From NCBI RefSeq assembly GCF_000189635.1, contig NW_002476559.1, forward strand, positions 1,798,001-1,862,000: DNA of 64,000 nucleotides, in the 5' to 3' direction. Positions 52,078-64,000 of this stretch are shown piece by piece. The notes beneath the pieces are model-generated. The model had not been told where the DNA came from. It made no database searches and worked only from the letters and a program-made list of their open reading frames with translations. Position 1 is the stretch's first letter. The number at the start of each line of letters is the position of its first letter. The translations under genes and the position numbers were made by a program. This DNA comes from Tetrahymena thermophila SB210 (lineage: Eukaryota > Ciliophora > Oligohymenophorea > Hymenostomatida > Tetrahymenidae).

Positions 52078-52964
52078 TTTTCATATATTAAGCATATATG
52101 TATCTATGTAAATATTTATATTCTATTGTAAATTAAGCCATTTGAATGATGTAAGTAAAGAGCTAATTAATCAAAGTAATAATTGTAAATTTAAATAATT
52201 TATTATTATTGATGGTGAAGTTTGGATGAATGGATGGATGATTTTTTGTTATTACATTTTGCTTAATTAAAAGAGATTAATTATTAAAATTTAAAAAATA
52301 AATTTTTTTAACTTGATAAGTTGTTTATAAAAATCTATTTACTGGTAGGAAAATCTTTTATTTTAGTTTAATTGGGTATAAAAAAGATAATGAATGAATT
52401 TCAATATTTAATTAAGTTTAAAATATTCATAGTAGTATATTACTTACTACTCATCAAAAATAAATATATTAGTTATTTATTTTACTCACTTTACATTATT
52501 TCTTTAAATTAAGTTATTAAATATTTATTTAAAGTTAATTTGTAGATAGATAAATTAATTACAAAGCAGTTAAAGCATTTAATTTTTATAAATAGATTTT
52601 TTTTTATTCAGAAAAACAAATTTACTAAAATATGATATAAATTTAATCAAAAATATAGATTTTTAAGCAATCATTTTGTATATTCGATTAGGTTTAAGAT
52701 TTTAGTATAGGATAGTAAATAATGACTAGATTATTTACAAATTAAAATGATAATTTTGTAGCCAAACAAATAGATTAAGAAACACTTATTTAGATTTATA
52801 TTTATAGAAGCAGTGATAATTAATAAATTAATAAATAAATAAATAGTTAATTAGTTGGTGACTAAATCATAATTGTTAAATCATCAAAAATTTTCATTTC
52901 TTCTAAAAAACTAGATTAATTAGAAAAAAGATAAGTAAATAAATAAATATACATACATATTACT
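52078..52964. promoter_or_regulatory. Spacer with conserved upstream block of copy 2
   Basis: About 890 bp, AT-rich. The segment 52880-52964, next to the start codon of copy 2, aligns with 47652-47724 upstream of copy 1. The rest shows nothing distinct. Confidence 0.5.
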
Positions 52965-54967
52965 ATGGGAAAATAAGAACTTAAGGCAATTGAATGCGAT
53001 ACAGAAAAGGATCAGCAAAAAGAGGAAGAAGTTCAAGAATAAAATAAAAAAGTTGTTTCTTCCCGTAAAAATATAAGAAAAGCCAAATGGAAATATAGAT
53101 GTGTCATGTATCCTACCATACAATAGAATTTTTGCTTTTATTTATATGGATCATTGATTCTTCACTCTGATTATAATCCAGTTAATGTATTTTCTTCAGA
53201 CACAATGGATCTAATCCAAAGACATTAATAAGTAGAAAGCGTTATTATTAACAAATAAGTTGGCGCTATTGAAATTAAATATAATATTATAAGTCCTGGA
53301 ATTCTGGATTTTGCCTTCTTAGTTAAACACTTTGAAAATAAATAATTACAGTCATTTTATAATTTCGCACAAAGTCTCAAGGATTTCAAAATATTTGTCG
53401 ATGTAATCAACTAAAAAATTATTGACAAAAAAAAAATATTGAACAAGATGCCAAAGGTATTGGATATTATGGATTAACAATATTTCTAATTTGAGAAATG
53501 GGCTAACGATTTGATTGAAAAACATTTTAAAGATGAGTTTTTTTCGTATAGCTTATATTAATCAAACTACAGAAAAGGCTACGCTGAATTGAAAAAATAA
53601 GTTTCTTCACACAACACCATTTCTCTCTACGGATAATCAATAAGTGATGTTTATGAAGCCGAAATATGCAAAATGAAGAACAAATCAGTTTAGTTTGAAA
53701 AATGTAATTTATTTTTATCAATTCATTTAATCATCAATAAAAATAAAATTCTAATTTAATTCATGCTGCTTTATCTGAATCTAATCTAGCAAATTTATAA
53801 AACATATAAAGCTAATGTAAAAAAAATAAAATTAATTGACATTTGGTTTATAATGCTTAAATTTAAATTACTTCATTCACTTTATGTTTAAATCTATTCC
53901 CATTCATTTTTTACAAAATAATTTATTTTTTTATAAATTAAATAAATTCTTTGAAGTATTTATTGAAATAAATTTTTGCATTAGAAATCAATTTATTTGC
54001 TACAACAAACACTTTATCATACAATTTTTTTATTTGTTGAATGGTGTTAAAAATAAATTGATAAAACTTTTATTCATTTTAGAATTTTATTAAGAATAAA
54101 TATCATCAATTTTGAATTTTTGTTCATATTTAAAATTAATTGTAATTAATGGGCTGTTTTTTATAAAAAGACTAAGATTTCAATATAGATTTATTGATGG
54201 AGTGTTTAACCTTTATAATCGGAGCTAATGCCAGCTAGCAATCATTTTAAAAAAAAAATCTCTAAATGAGCACCATCGAAGGGTTTTAATTACCAGTAAC
54301 TATAGAAATTTATAAATTAAAGTTTTATGACTACAAGAAAAATGATCCAAACTTCCACTTTGTCTCTGAATATGATTACATGATGATAATTAATGTAGTT
54401 AAAGTTGACGATTTGTGGCTTAAGAGACTAATTGATATCAGAAAGGAATTGGAAAATTATAAAAAACCTAATAATCAGCCTTTTATGATTGAAGCATCAT
54501 AAGAATTCAATCATATAAATAGTTTACTTTTCAAAGAAGAAGATAATGAAATTTTAAGAACTGTGAAAAAAAATAATTCTTTTAATCATATGCAGTTTGA
54601 ATCGTTTGAAGATGCCATGGATTCATCTTATAAGGTAAATGAGGGTTTAATCAGCAGTTCCCATATAAGTTCTGTTGGAGTTAAAAGTGATAATGAAACA
54701 ATTAATACAGATACATGCGAATATTTTACTCCTGAGGTAATCGATTTAGCTGGAAATAAAGAGCATTAAGAATATCTAAATAAACAAATAATGTAATTAC
54801 AATAGAAGGATTAAATTGCTCAAAACTTAAATACATTCTTTTAGCTAAAGCAATAAGAAATAGAGCTATCTAACATTGAGTATAGCTGCCAAGTTGAATA
54901 TTTTTTGGACAAATTTTATTCTTCTGACAAAGAAGATTAAAAATAATGTCAATTCAAAGTGGTTTGA
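52965..54967 (+). CDS. Unknown protein, tandem family copy 2
   Basis: Exons 52965-53703 and 54189-54967 give 505 residues, beginning MGKQELKAIECD. It is a clear paralogue of the product of 47725-49796, with the same intron at the same codon (EK|Y), the same donor sequence GTAATTTATTT, and shared blocks KAKWKY, FYLYGSLILH, EKHFKDEFF, YRKGY, DVYEAEICKMKNKSV, STIEGFQLP, FYDYKKNDPNF, LWLKRLI and YFTPEVIDLAG. Divergence is concentrated in the charged leader and the Ser-rich linker before FTPEVIDLAG, as expected if these are disordered. Function unknown. The copies are separated by the UMP-CMP kinase gene, so the duplication is dispersed-tandem and not strictly adjacent. Confidence 0.8.
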
Positions 54968-56070
54968 ATTAATTTTTCTCTTTAAAAAGTAGTAACAGTC
55001 TATCTATCTATCTCTGCTTAAATTAATTAACAAATAAATAGTAAAAAATTTCTAAAACACAAGATAAACTCTTTTTGACTCTTTAAAATATGATCTAATT
55101 ACATCTTGAACAAAATAACCTTTGCCCACTATCTGATATATTTTGTTTATAAAATTAAATAAATTATCTATAAATTTAATTTTTTTCGAATCAGTAATAA
55201 TCAATAGACAAAACAATCAAACAAGCAAACAAACATATAAAAATAAATATAAACAAATTCACTCTATCAAATAAAAAATTATATTTAATCATACTTATTA
55301 TATACAAAAAATATATATAAACAAACACTTATACTCTAAATAATTAATAAATAAATTTATATTTTAATTACTGTCTTTCTTTCACATATTCAAAACTCTA
55401 TTATCCTTAAATAATTTATATTCATTAAATTTGCAATAATTGATTCTAATATTTTAAAGATTCACTTAATAATCTTCATAATTAATTATAATAACTACTT
55501 TAATTTTTAATTCTAAATCTATTAAAGTAATTTATAATAAATTTTGAATAAATTATGTTTTTGTAAATTTCTTTAAAAATTATTGACTTCAATAAAGCCC
55601 TATTTCATCAGTAAATATTTGTTATATAGATTTATTTATTTCAAAGGAATTATAATAATTATATCTAAATTTAATTTTAATAAAGTTAAATTCGAAATAA
55701 ATGTGAAGTGGCTGGCTAAACAGAGCTTTATTAAGTTAAAAAATAATTTATATTAGAATGAATTAAATTAGAATAAATTTAAAAATAAATAATTTAAAAT
55801 TCAAAAAAAAGTTAGAATTAATTAGGAATGCCAAAGAATTTTCTATAACTAATAATTTTAAATAAATGAAAAATAAAACCAATATTTTGAAGATGTAATA
55901 GGTTTATATGTTAAATGATCTGATTAATTAATTATTTATTTATTAATTTAATTAGAAATTCTATCTTAAGTTTAATCATTTTGTTTTTATTATTTGATAA
56001 TTTAAAAGATATATATATATATATATTAGTTACTTTGCATAAATTTCTTAAGAATTATCAAGCAAGCATA
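54968..56070. promoter_or_regulatory. AT-rich spacer and upstream region
   Basis: 1.1 kb between two + genes, almost pure A/T, with a TA tract at 56009-56027 about 45 bp before the next start codon. No other feature seen. Confidence 0.5.
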
Positions 56071-57052
56071 ATGACTACTTTAAGTGAAAGTGAAAAGATT
56101 TGGCAAAAGTATAAAGAAAGATTCAGAAAGACAGACTATTCTCAATTTAAAAAGAAGAAATTCTATGAACCTATCAATATTGATAAGGAAAATGAAATTA
56201 AATCTGAGTTAACTAAATAAAAATAGTACGAAAGCTAATTTCCATATTATGAAGAACTTCCAAGGTAATCAATCAATCAATCAATTCATTATATTTTTTA
56301 TTATGAAAAATCCCTCATTTTTTATTTTAAACTTGGCTCCTTATTAAAAAAAGAAATTTTATCCATTTTAGAATAATTTAACTAATATGTCATTCAAACT
56401 AAGTTAAAGCTTTTTGATAAATAAAAAACAGATTGAGCAGAAGATAATTGCTTCCTCGCAAAGGAATTGCTAAAATAGAACATTTCGGATATTTTGGAAT
56501 ATTTCTTGGAGCTGCATTTGGTAAACTTTTAGCAGAAGTGTATTATGGTAAGCTGAAATTAAGAATTTATACATGTTTTAAATAAGTAAATATATTTATT
56601 GAATTTATAATAGGAAATTTAGTAACAAGCTATAAAATCATGAAAACAAGATTTGTAATGGGCATGTTTTTTTCTACTTCTTTAAGTAAAGATTAATTTA
56701 GAATGAATACAAACTAAATTGACTATTTTTTGAAAATAATAAATAAAAGTGCTTATTACTAGTTTTACATTAGACTTTTAACCACAAAATCTGTAAATTA
56801 ATAAAATTATTTTTATAAAATTATATCAAATGTTGTTAATAAAAATAATTTTATAGAGGAATCAATGAACTCTAACATTTTGATGAAGTTTCAAACAGAT
56901 ATTTCGACTTGTAATTTGATGCATTTAAAGATGTTAATGATATAAAATATAATGATCAAAGAATTGAAAAGAAAGATTATAATGCCATTTTGGATATTTT
57001 AGAATAAAGAAAATTAGAGTATAAAAAGAAGTAGTTGTTTGATCAGCTTTGA
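56071..57052 (+). CDS. Unknown small membrane protein with glycine-rich helix
   Basis: Exons 56071-56264, 56432-56547, 56614-56685 and 56859-57052 give 191 residues starting MTTLSESEKIWQKYKERFRK. The N-terminal 65 residues are charged. One hydrophobic stretch, GYFGIFLGAAFGKLL (about 83-97), has glycines spaced as in a packed transmembrane helix; a second, FVMGMFFSTSL (about 117-127), is shorter. The C-terminal 60 residues are charged and helical (DAFKDVNDIKYNDQ, ILEQRKLEYKKKQL). I do not recognise the family. Exon 2 uses the acceptor CAG at 56429-56431 in preference to an earlier TTTTAG because only this keeps the frame open; the last acceptor (ATAGAG) is chosen for the same reason. The arrangement would fit a mitochondrial inner-membrane subunit, but that is speculation. 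Confidence 0.65.
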
Positions 57053-58514
57053 TTAATTCGTAGTATGATTAATTGCTCAATAAAATGCCTACTAAATATA
57101 CAGTTTAATCACTTCTCTTTTCAATAAAGCTTTATTGCAAAAAATCTGAAAAGTATAAAAAAACTTCCTCTCTTTTTTGGCATAAATTTATGAATGAACA
57201 TATTAAAATAATTCCCTGTTTAAATCAAAGTAGGTTAAATTAAAATATGTTTAAATTTTATATAAAAAGTTATTTTGAGGTAACTAAATAAATAACTAAC
57301 TAAAAATCTAAATCAAACGAATAAACAAGCTAAATTAAAAATAAAATCACAAATTTTGTATCAATATATTCATCATAAAAGATATTTTTTTGTTATACGT
57401 TTTATGTAAAAGCTTGTTTTAATTAGATTCTTAAAATTGATTTTCAATTAATTATTAATTTTATTAAATTTTCATCTTAAATTATTATTTATTAATACAT
57501 AATTTTCAAATAATTGAATAATTATTTTATTTATAAATTCGCAGAGAAATTTTGGATCGATAAATAATTCCATATTTAAATAATCATTTAGACCAATATA
57601 CATTTAAATTACAAATTATAGTAAAATAAATTGATTAATTCTTTAATTAATTTAACTTATTTAAAATTTAATTTTTATTTAAAATTGTATGCTCTTTTAT
57701 ATTTTAGAAAATATTCCAAGAGATTTAAGCAGCTGGGTATTTCTTTGTTGAAAATGTTATTTATTTCTTCTGAATTTTGTTTAAAATCCATAAAAATTGT
57801 TTTTTAATTACTTTGAATATTTATTTGACATGCCTCTGAATAAAAGATAAATAAACTGTTAATTTAAATTTCAATTATTTTTAATTCTTGAATTAACTAA
57901 ATAAATGGAATATTTTATTGAAATAGATTTTTAATTAAGTTTCTGTATCAAACTCAAGGTAATGTATCTTTGTAAATTATAAAATGTCTACAACTATTGA
58001 TCTGTTCGTTCAATCTTATATTCTAGTTTAAATAGAAAAATAAAGTAGAAAATAGATAAAACAATTATTGAAAGAAGAAATAGATAAAAATATTAATAAA
58101 AAATCAAAATTTTAAAAATTCATTTGAAATAAATAGTCAGAATGTATGTTTTTTTTCTTTCTTTTTTTTGTTTGCTAACAAATTTACAAATTCAAGAATA
58201 AAAACATTAATTAAATTACTTGTAATTTATTTATTTAATTTACTAATTGCTTTCAAATATTTAAGAAAAGGTTCATCTTTTTGTGCATGTTTATTAATTG
58301 AATATAATTAATTTTATTTTGTACATTTATTCCTAAGTAAGTTTGTATTCAATTGATTGTTTGTTTTTTTATAAATTATTGAATTAAGCACTAACAAAAT
58401 TTATATTTTTTTTCTAAAAAGATTAAAATTTTAATTGTTAAAAATTTAATAAAAACAAACAAGAGATACTTTTATTTAGCAAAGGTTCTATAAAAAAGCT
58501 TACATTTATTCAAG
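57053..58514. other. AT-rich spacer
   Basis: About 1.5 kb between two + genes. A 16-bp perfect palindrome containing AATAAA lies at 57122-57137 soon after the upstream stop. The remainder is AT-rich without further features. Confidence 0.5.
57122..57137. terminator. Palindrome with AATAAA, possible 3' processing site
   Basis: CAATAAAGCTTTATTG is its own reverse complement and includes AATAAA about 70 bp after the TGA of the preceding gene. Its placement suits a cleavage/polyadenylation signal, possibly usable on both strands; this is inferred. Confidence 0.35.
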
Positions 58515-59704
58515 ATGTCAATTATTCACGCAGTTATTTGCAGAGGCAAGGAAACAACATTAGTCGAATATACTACAGCATCTGGTACATTCCCTTAAAT
58601 CGCCAGAGAATTATTGAAAGTTGTCGACACAGAAACTAAATAGTTTATTCCATACAATGATAAATACGTCTTCCATTACATCAACGAAAACGACTTTACT
58701 TACATGTGTTTAACTGATGCTCACTTTTCTAAAAAGAATTCTTTTGGTTTTTTGACTGACCTTAAAGAAAGATTCTTAAATACCTTCACCTACGACTAAA
58801 GAATGGGCGCAATTAACTATTCCTTAAACAATGCATTCGCAGAAACTATTAAGAAACTTATGGTAAAATTCATTGATTATTTATTTATTTATTTCTAGCT
58901 TTATTTAAAGCAGAACATTCTGACTGACAATTTTAAAAAGCTTATAGCAATTGAGTTGAGATGAGCAATCCAAACAAATTTTATATGCAATTAAATAAAA
59001 AGCAGATTTATTGGAAATTCAGATAATTTAAATATTTTTATTGTTAAAATATAGAATCAATACAGCAGCGACTTAGAAGATGATAAATTGACTTAGTTAA
59101 AGCATTAAATTAATGACTTAAAGAATATAACAGCCGCAAATATTGGTAAATTGATTTGTTTTAAGCTAGTATTTTGACAATCAAGAACATTTAATGAAAG
59201 TCAAGTTAAACAATGAACAAAAATAGCAAGCATGACATTAAAAAATTAAAATAGATAAAAATTTAAGCAAAAATAAATATAAAGAAATTAAAATTGAAAT
59301 AGATTTAAATGAATAAATTAGTCAAAATATATTTAAATCAATTTAGTATTTCTTGTTGTTAATAATGCATTTACCAATTATACTTAATAAATAAATTAAT
59401 AGATAATTTAATACAAAGATCAAACCGTATCGAATTGCTAGTTAGGACCACTTCCTCTATGAACGTTACTGCCAACAACATGAAATAACAAGTAAGCTTT
59501 TTTGGCCAATAAAAATCATGTTTAAATAATATTTTAATAAGCAATTATTTGCCTTGTTTTTTATATTCATCAATTTTAAATATTTCTGTTAAAAAAAAGG
59601 CTGGACAAATTAGAAGAGAAACTTATTTAAGAAGCATTAGAGTAAAATTAATAGTTGGAGCTGCTGCCGCCATTGGTACTCTCGGGTTCATATTTCTCGT
59701 TTGA
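58515..59704 (+). CDS. Longin-type R-SNARE, VAMP7-like
   Basis: Exons 58515-58862, 59055-59145, 59403-59491 and 59600-59704 give 210 residues, typical for VAMP7/VAMP72 proteins. Residues 1-116 form a longin domain (MSIIHAVICRGKETTLVEY, ITYM-type core FTYMCLTDAHFSKK, AFLTDL-type FGFLTDLKERFLNTF). The SNARE motif runs about 120-178 with NIDNLIQRSNRIELLVRTT, where the Arg of IQR is at the expected zero layer. A single tail anchor VGAAAAIGTLGFIFLV ends the protein without lumenal extension. R-SNAREs on vesicles pair with three Q-SNARE helices to drive endosomal, lysosomal or secretory fusion. Codon use is less AT-rich than neighbours, suggesting good expression. Confidence 0.92.
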
Positions 59705-59772
59705 GATTAATACAATTTAAAAAGTTATAATAACAATAAATCTGACACTATCTAACAAATAATCAGCAATAT

Positions 59773-59793
59773 ACATACACACACACACACACC
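59773..59793. repeat. (CA)n microsatellite
   Basis: About nine CA units, the only CA tract of this length in the window, just after the R-SNARE gene. Confidence 0.85.
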
Positions 59794-62700
59794 CTAATAA
59801 ACAAATAATATAAAAAATTAATTTAATTAAAATCTTTATCTCTCTCAACTTTCATAATACCTATTTGCATTAAGTTTCCGTTTAAACATTCTTTCTTTAA
59901 TTAATTCATTAGTTCCATAATTCGTTCAATTTATCAAATATTTAAAAATAAAGATATGAAAATTGTCAATTAAAAATTTAACAAAAAATGTAAATAAAAA
60001 ATGTATTAAAATTGAATGTAAGAAATATTATAAAAATTAATCAAAATAAGTATTGTATGTAAGCAAATTATGTTTTTTGTAAATTTTCTTCATTTAGCTT
60101 TAATAAAAACTTTAAAGAATTGTAAGTAGATAATATAAACAAAATAACCAATAAATTGAAAGAAATTTTTAATTTTTTATTTACTGATTCATAAAATTTA
60201 AATTGATTCATGTAAATATTTAAAATAAACAAATGATTTTCTTTTAAATTTTTTATTTTATAAAGGAAACTATTATTTATTTAGAATTTGATGTTGATCA
60301 AGAAATGATTAATTAATTTATAAATTAAGTCGTTTTTTATATTAGAAATATTATTGAGATTTTACTATTAAAATGTAAAATTAAAAATATGTATTTTGAT
60401 ATTTTTTTTACTCTAGGATGATGATTTATTAGAAATATTAAAGCAATTTTTAATAATTTATTCATTCATTAATATTATTTTTATGGCGGATTTTTAAGGC
60501 TGTTAATATTTTAGTTTAATCTTGGTTATATCTTTTTAAAATACATTTTTTATACTTTGCTGAATCAAAACGCTGTCTGTAAAAAGACTGCTAATATATA
60601 AATTAATTAATATAGAAAAAAATTAAAGTCATTTTTTAATGGGTTAATTTATATTTATTATTTTAAATTTATATTTGATTATGAAGAATAGATTTTCTTT
60701 TTAATAGCCAAATTATTTATTTATTTATTTGTTCATTGATTGAATCAATTTTTTTTCTTTCTAATTGGTAGCAAATAAATAACATAATCAATCACAAATA
60801 AATTAAGGAAAATGTTTGAAAATTTTGCTTTATGCAGAATTAAAATATTTGGGTGCTTATTTGTTTTTAGTTTACAAGTTATTTGCACTTCAAAAAAGAA
60901 AAAGCTAATAAGGAAATTCAGTAACAATTATTAAGTATTTTGTAAAATTAATATTTTTGAAATTGATTTAAAAAGCTCTTTATCAAGTTAATATTTATAA
61001 ATCTTGTAAAAGCTTAAGTATTTTTTGACTGGTAACTCTTTGTTTGTTTGATTGTTTCTGAATTATTTTTGTATACTTGCTAGCTAAGAGGAAACAAATA
61101 AACAAACAATATCAAATTATTAAAATTTATAGACTCTATAATTAGAACAAAATATTTTTGGTAATAAACTTCAAAGCTCATATTTTGAAAAAAGTAAGTA
61201 AAGTATGTGGTCAAAATTAATAAAAAAAATACATTTTTTTTTTTAGTTTAGTATAGGAATATTTAGAAATAGTAAAAATATCAATAGCAGCTTATTGTCA
61301 TTTTATGTGAATTATGTTATTGTTACAGATTTTAATTTTTAGAAACAGCAAATAAATTGAAGTTGATAAAAAAATCTATTTAGACTTGGTAAATAGATTA
61401 ATTATAAACAATTCATTCATTATTTTTATGATTTTCTAGTTATCTTTTAAAGTTTTAAAAATATTACAACCAAGAAATCAATCAATTATTCATAGAAGAA
61501 GAAGAAATAATCTTTGAGTATTTCTAAATTTATAACCTATTAAAAAATTTCTATCAACTAATTATTTTTATAAATCGATCAATCGCTTTCTTTCTTGCTT
61601 GCTCGAAAATTTTTACGATTTATGATAATTTTTCTTAAATTTGCTTGTTAATAAAAGAATTAATGTTATAAATATTAAATAATAAAATAACTATAATAGC
61701 AATATGATTTTTAACTTATATATAAAATAAGATTTATTTGATCTATTTTAATCCTTTAATGTTGAAATAACATTTTAATTTTTTAGAAATCTTCTTATAT
61801 TTTTACTTAATGGAGCAATCAAATAAATACTTTTTTATTATGTTTAAACTGGAAGTATCTAATAGAGTTATTGAAAAAAAAATACATACAATCTCTAAAT
61901 AAAATATTTCCTAAATATTCAATTAAATTTTGCAATTGAAATAAATTTTTACATAGAAAAAGTATGACAAGTTTAATGTAGCCTTTTTTCTTTAGTGCCT
62001 CTATGATTACTGATAGTTTTTTAAATTTTAAGCATATATTATCTAAACCAATAGCTAGTAGAAAGAATAGATAATTTAATTGATAGAGAGAGAGAGTGAG
62101 TGAGTGAGATAGATTCGCAAATCAATATTTTTTTAACTTAAGTAAATAAATCTTCATTTGTTCCAGAATAATAAGAAAGTCAATCAATCTAATATACTCC
62201 TGTCTATTGATAAATTAAAAATCATATCTGATATGACTTAAAAGCATTTATTTATATGTTAGCAACTAGATGATTTAAAATTATACTAAATGATAACTTG
62301 AATAAATTTAGCTATTTTAATATAATTTGTAATTTGAAGGCGAATTTGCTGTGTGGTAAAAAAATGATAATTTTATGTGGCTAATTTTTTCAAACACTCT
62401 GTTTTGATTTGGTTGGAGAGTATTATTGTTCAAATTAGATTGTAATTAGCTTATATGTTGAAAAAAATATAAATTTGCTTTGAAAAATTTTGATTGAAAG
62501 AATATCAAATTTAAGTGGGAAAAACAAACACAAACACAAACACAAAAACAGTCAGTCATACAAATTTTAATTCAAAAAGACTACATAAGAAATTAATAAA
62601 TAAATAGATAAATGATTTGATCAATACTAATTAAGAAATATTATTATTATCAATTTGTTATTATTTAATCGAAGAAAGGAAGAAAAAAATATAATACTCT

Positions 62701-63195
62701 AATTTAATCAAATTCATTCTGTTTTGTTTGTTTGGTTTCGAGCAAGAGCCTATTAAATAAATTAAATTATTTTGGTGATGAGTGGCAACTTCCTATAATT
62801 TTAATTAATCATTAAAAAAAGAAATTTACTTTTTCTAAAAAAAACATTAGCAACACAAACAAATAAATAAGTTATTGCTTGCTGAAAATAGAATTTGTAA
62901 TAAATTATATAAGTACAAACAAGTATTATAAAATAACTGAAATATTCTACACTAAATAAATATCAATTAAATTTGTTAAATACCAAACAACAAACAAAGA
63001 AAGAAAGTATTTATTATCTCTCCATTAAATATTTTAAAACTGCTTTTTAAGATTAGCAATTAAGAAATTCATTCCATCGATTAAATCTCTGTATAAAATT
63101 ATATCCTCTGTTTCTTCTAGTACAGTACACTCATCTAAATATAATTAACAATATAATTCATTTACACTATTGACAATCTTAGCAAAGGCTAGTCG

Positions 63196-63227
63196 TTCAT
63201 TCATTCATTCATTCATTCATTCATTCT
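63196..63227. repeat. (TTCA)n simple repeat
   Basis: About eight TTCA units, 70 bp before the start codon of the next gene. Confidence 0.9.
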
Positions 63228-63298
63228 ATTTATTAAATAATATTATTGCAGTCTGTCTGATTTATTTGTTAATACACTTTTGAAATTCACTTAAGAAC

Positions 63299-64000
63299 AT
63301 GTTTTCATTTTTCAAGAAGAAAAAACACAACAAACATTCCTCAAAATCAAAAGAAAATAATTCAATTTGTGATGAATCAGGTAGTTAATCGAACAGATTC
63401 ACTCTAGAAACACAAGAAGGCGAAATATCTGCTAAATTTAAGAAGGCGCAGACTATCAGTGCTTACAATAATCATGGTTCGACCTAAGAAAATAATAACA
63501 GTAATTCAAGCACTAAATCTAACTCACCACAAATACCTAATCTGCAATAGACTATGTCTTGTCCTCCAATATAACAAAAAGTCTTTATAGAATACGCGGT
63601 TCAGAAGGAGGAAACATTAGAAGACATATGTTTGAAATTCAAAATGGACAAGAGCTTTTTGATGGAGATAAATTAAATATGGGATGAGGATTAAGTCCCA
63701 AAATTTATAGTAGTAGAAGCAACTCCTATTTAGTAATAAATAATTAGAAATCATGCTCTAAAAGAAGAGACTATCAATATTATTGAAAAGAATACCAACT
63801 TGCTTGGAGAAAATAAGAATAACTCATTCAATAATGATAACTAAGACGATATGGAAGAACTCAAAAAGAAAATTGCTTTCTTCTCAAATCTTGAAAAAAA
63901 TGAGGATTTTCCCATGAAGCTTGTTACTGAGAATGGGATCATAAACGGAACTTTGATAATAAATAGCTTCATGATACACTTTTCGCCTGAAATGAAAGAT
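63299..64000 (+). CDS. LysM-containing OXR1/NCOA7-like protein (3' partial)
   Basis: Open from ATG at 63299 to the window edge, 234 codons without a visible intron. It begins MFSFFKKKKHNKHSSKSKEN, a basic leader, then a Ser/Asn-rich stretch. Residues about 103-150 form a LysM-like domain (FIEYAVQKEETLEDICLKF, then DKSFLMEINQIWDEDQVP). From about 208 the segment MKLVTENGIINGTLIINS followed by IHFSPEMKD matches the GRAM-like region that follows LysM in OXR1 and NCOA7. In those proteins a C-terminal TLDc domain comes next and is linked to oxidative-stress protection and V-ATPase binding; it would lie beyond this window. The family call rests on domain order and two short matches. Confidence 0.7.

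Larger units (their letters stand above)
59705..63298. other. Long AT-rich spacer
   Basis: About 3.6 kb between two + genes. Contains a CA microsatellite (59773-59793), GAGT runs near 62085-62110 and a TTCA repeat (63196-63227). No open frame with gene-like composition was found. The promoter of the following gene must lie at the right end. Confidence 0.55.

Noticed and set aside
56395-56431. Earlier acceptor (TTTTAG near 56371) for exon 2 of the unknown membrane protein gene
   Set aside because: Using it puts a TGA in frame after 15 codons; the CAG acceptor at 56429-56431 restores the frame.

Overview
The window looks like macronuclear DNA of a ciliate of the Tetrahymena type. It is extremely AT-rich. 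Every gene I could reconstruct reads TAA and TAG as glutamine and ends at TGA. Introns are mostly short (about 50-150 bp), AT-rich, and begin GTAA and end AG. All gene models below were built by hand with that code by joining exons in phase; in each complete model the summed exon length is a multiple of three.

Layout. 1-130: 3' end of a + gene. 2888-4555 (+): endonuclease/exonuclease/phosphatase-fold protein. 5111-16847 (-): a giant 3658-residue coiled-coil protein ending in a GRIP-like golgin domain. 17186-17988 (-): small disordered protein. 19307-22276 (-): RCC1-repeat protein with a mitochondrial-type presequence. 25456-27120 (-): WDR89-like WD40 protein. 27709-28050 (-): small two-helix membrane protein. 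30087-35860 (+): TOG-array (XMAP215/Dis1-like) microtubule protein. 37999-41601 (-): DP-type partner of E2F. 45599-46613 (-): four-helix Tvp15/COPI-associated membrane protein. 47725-49796 and 52965-54967 (+): two tandem copies of a protein family I do not recognise, separated by a UMP-CMP kinase gene at 50644-52077 (+). 56071-57052 (+): unknown membrane protein. 58515-59704 (+): VAMP7-type R-SNARE. 63299-64000 (+): 5' part of an OXR1/NCOA7-like LysM protein.

The genes do not form one pathway. Three (golgin, Tvp15-like, R-SNARE) belong to Golgi/endosomal traffic, one to cell-cycle transcription and one to microtubules. Long AT-rich spacers of 0.3-4 kb lie between genes and contain simple repeats. 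I saw no tRNA, rRNA, telomere, CRISPR array, transposon or virus-like element.

The most interesting items are the giant golgin with an altered Arl1-contact residue, the unknown duplicated family with conserved upstream flanks, a three-fold short motif in the TOG protein linker, and an isolated GC-rich E2F-like patch inside the DP gene itself.
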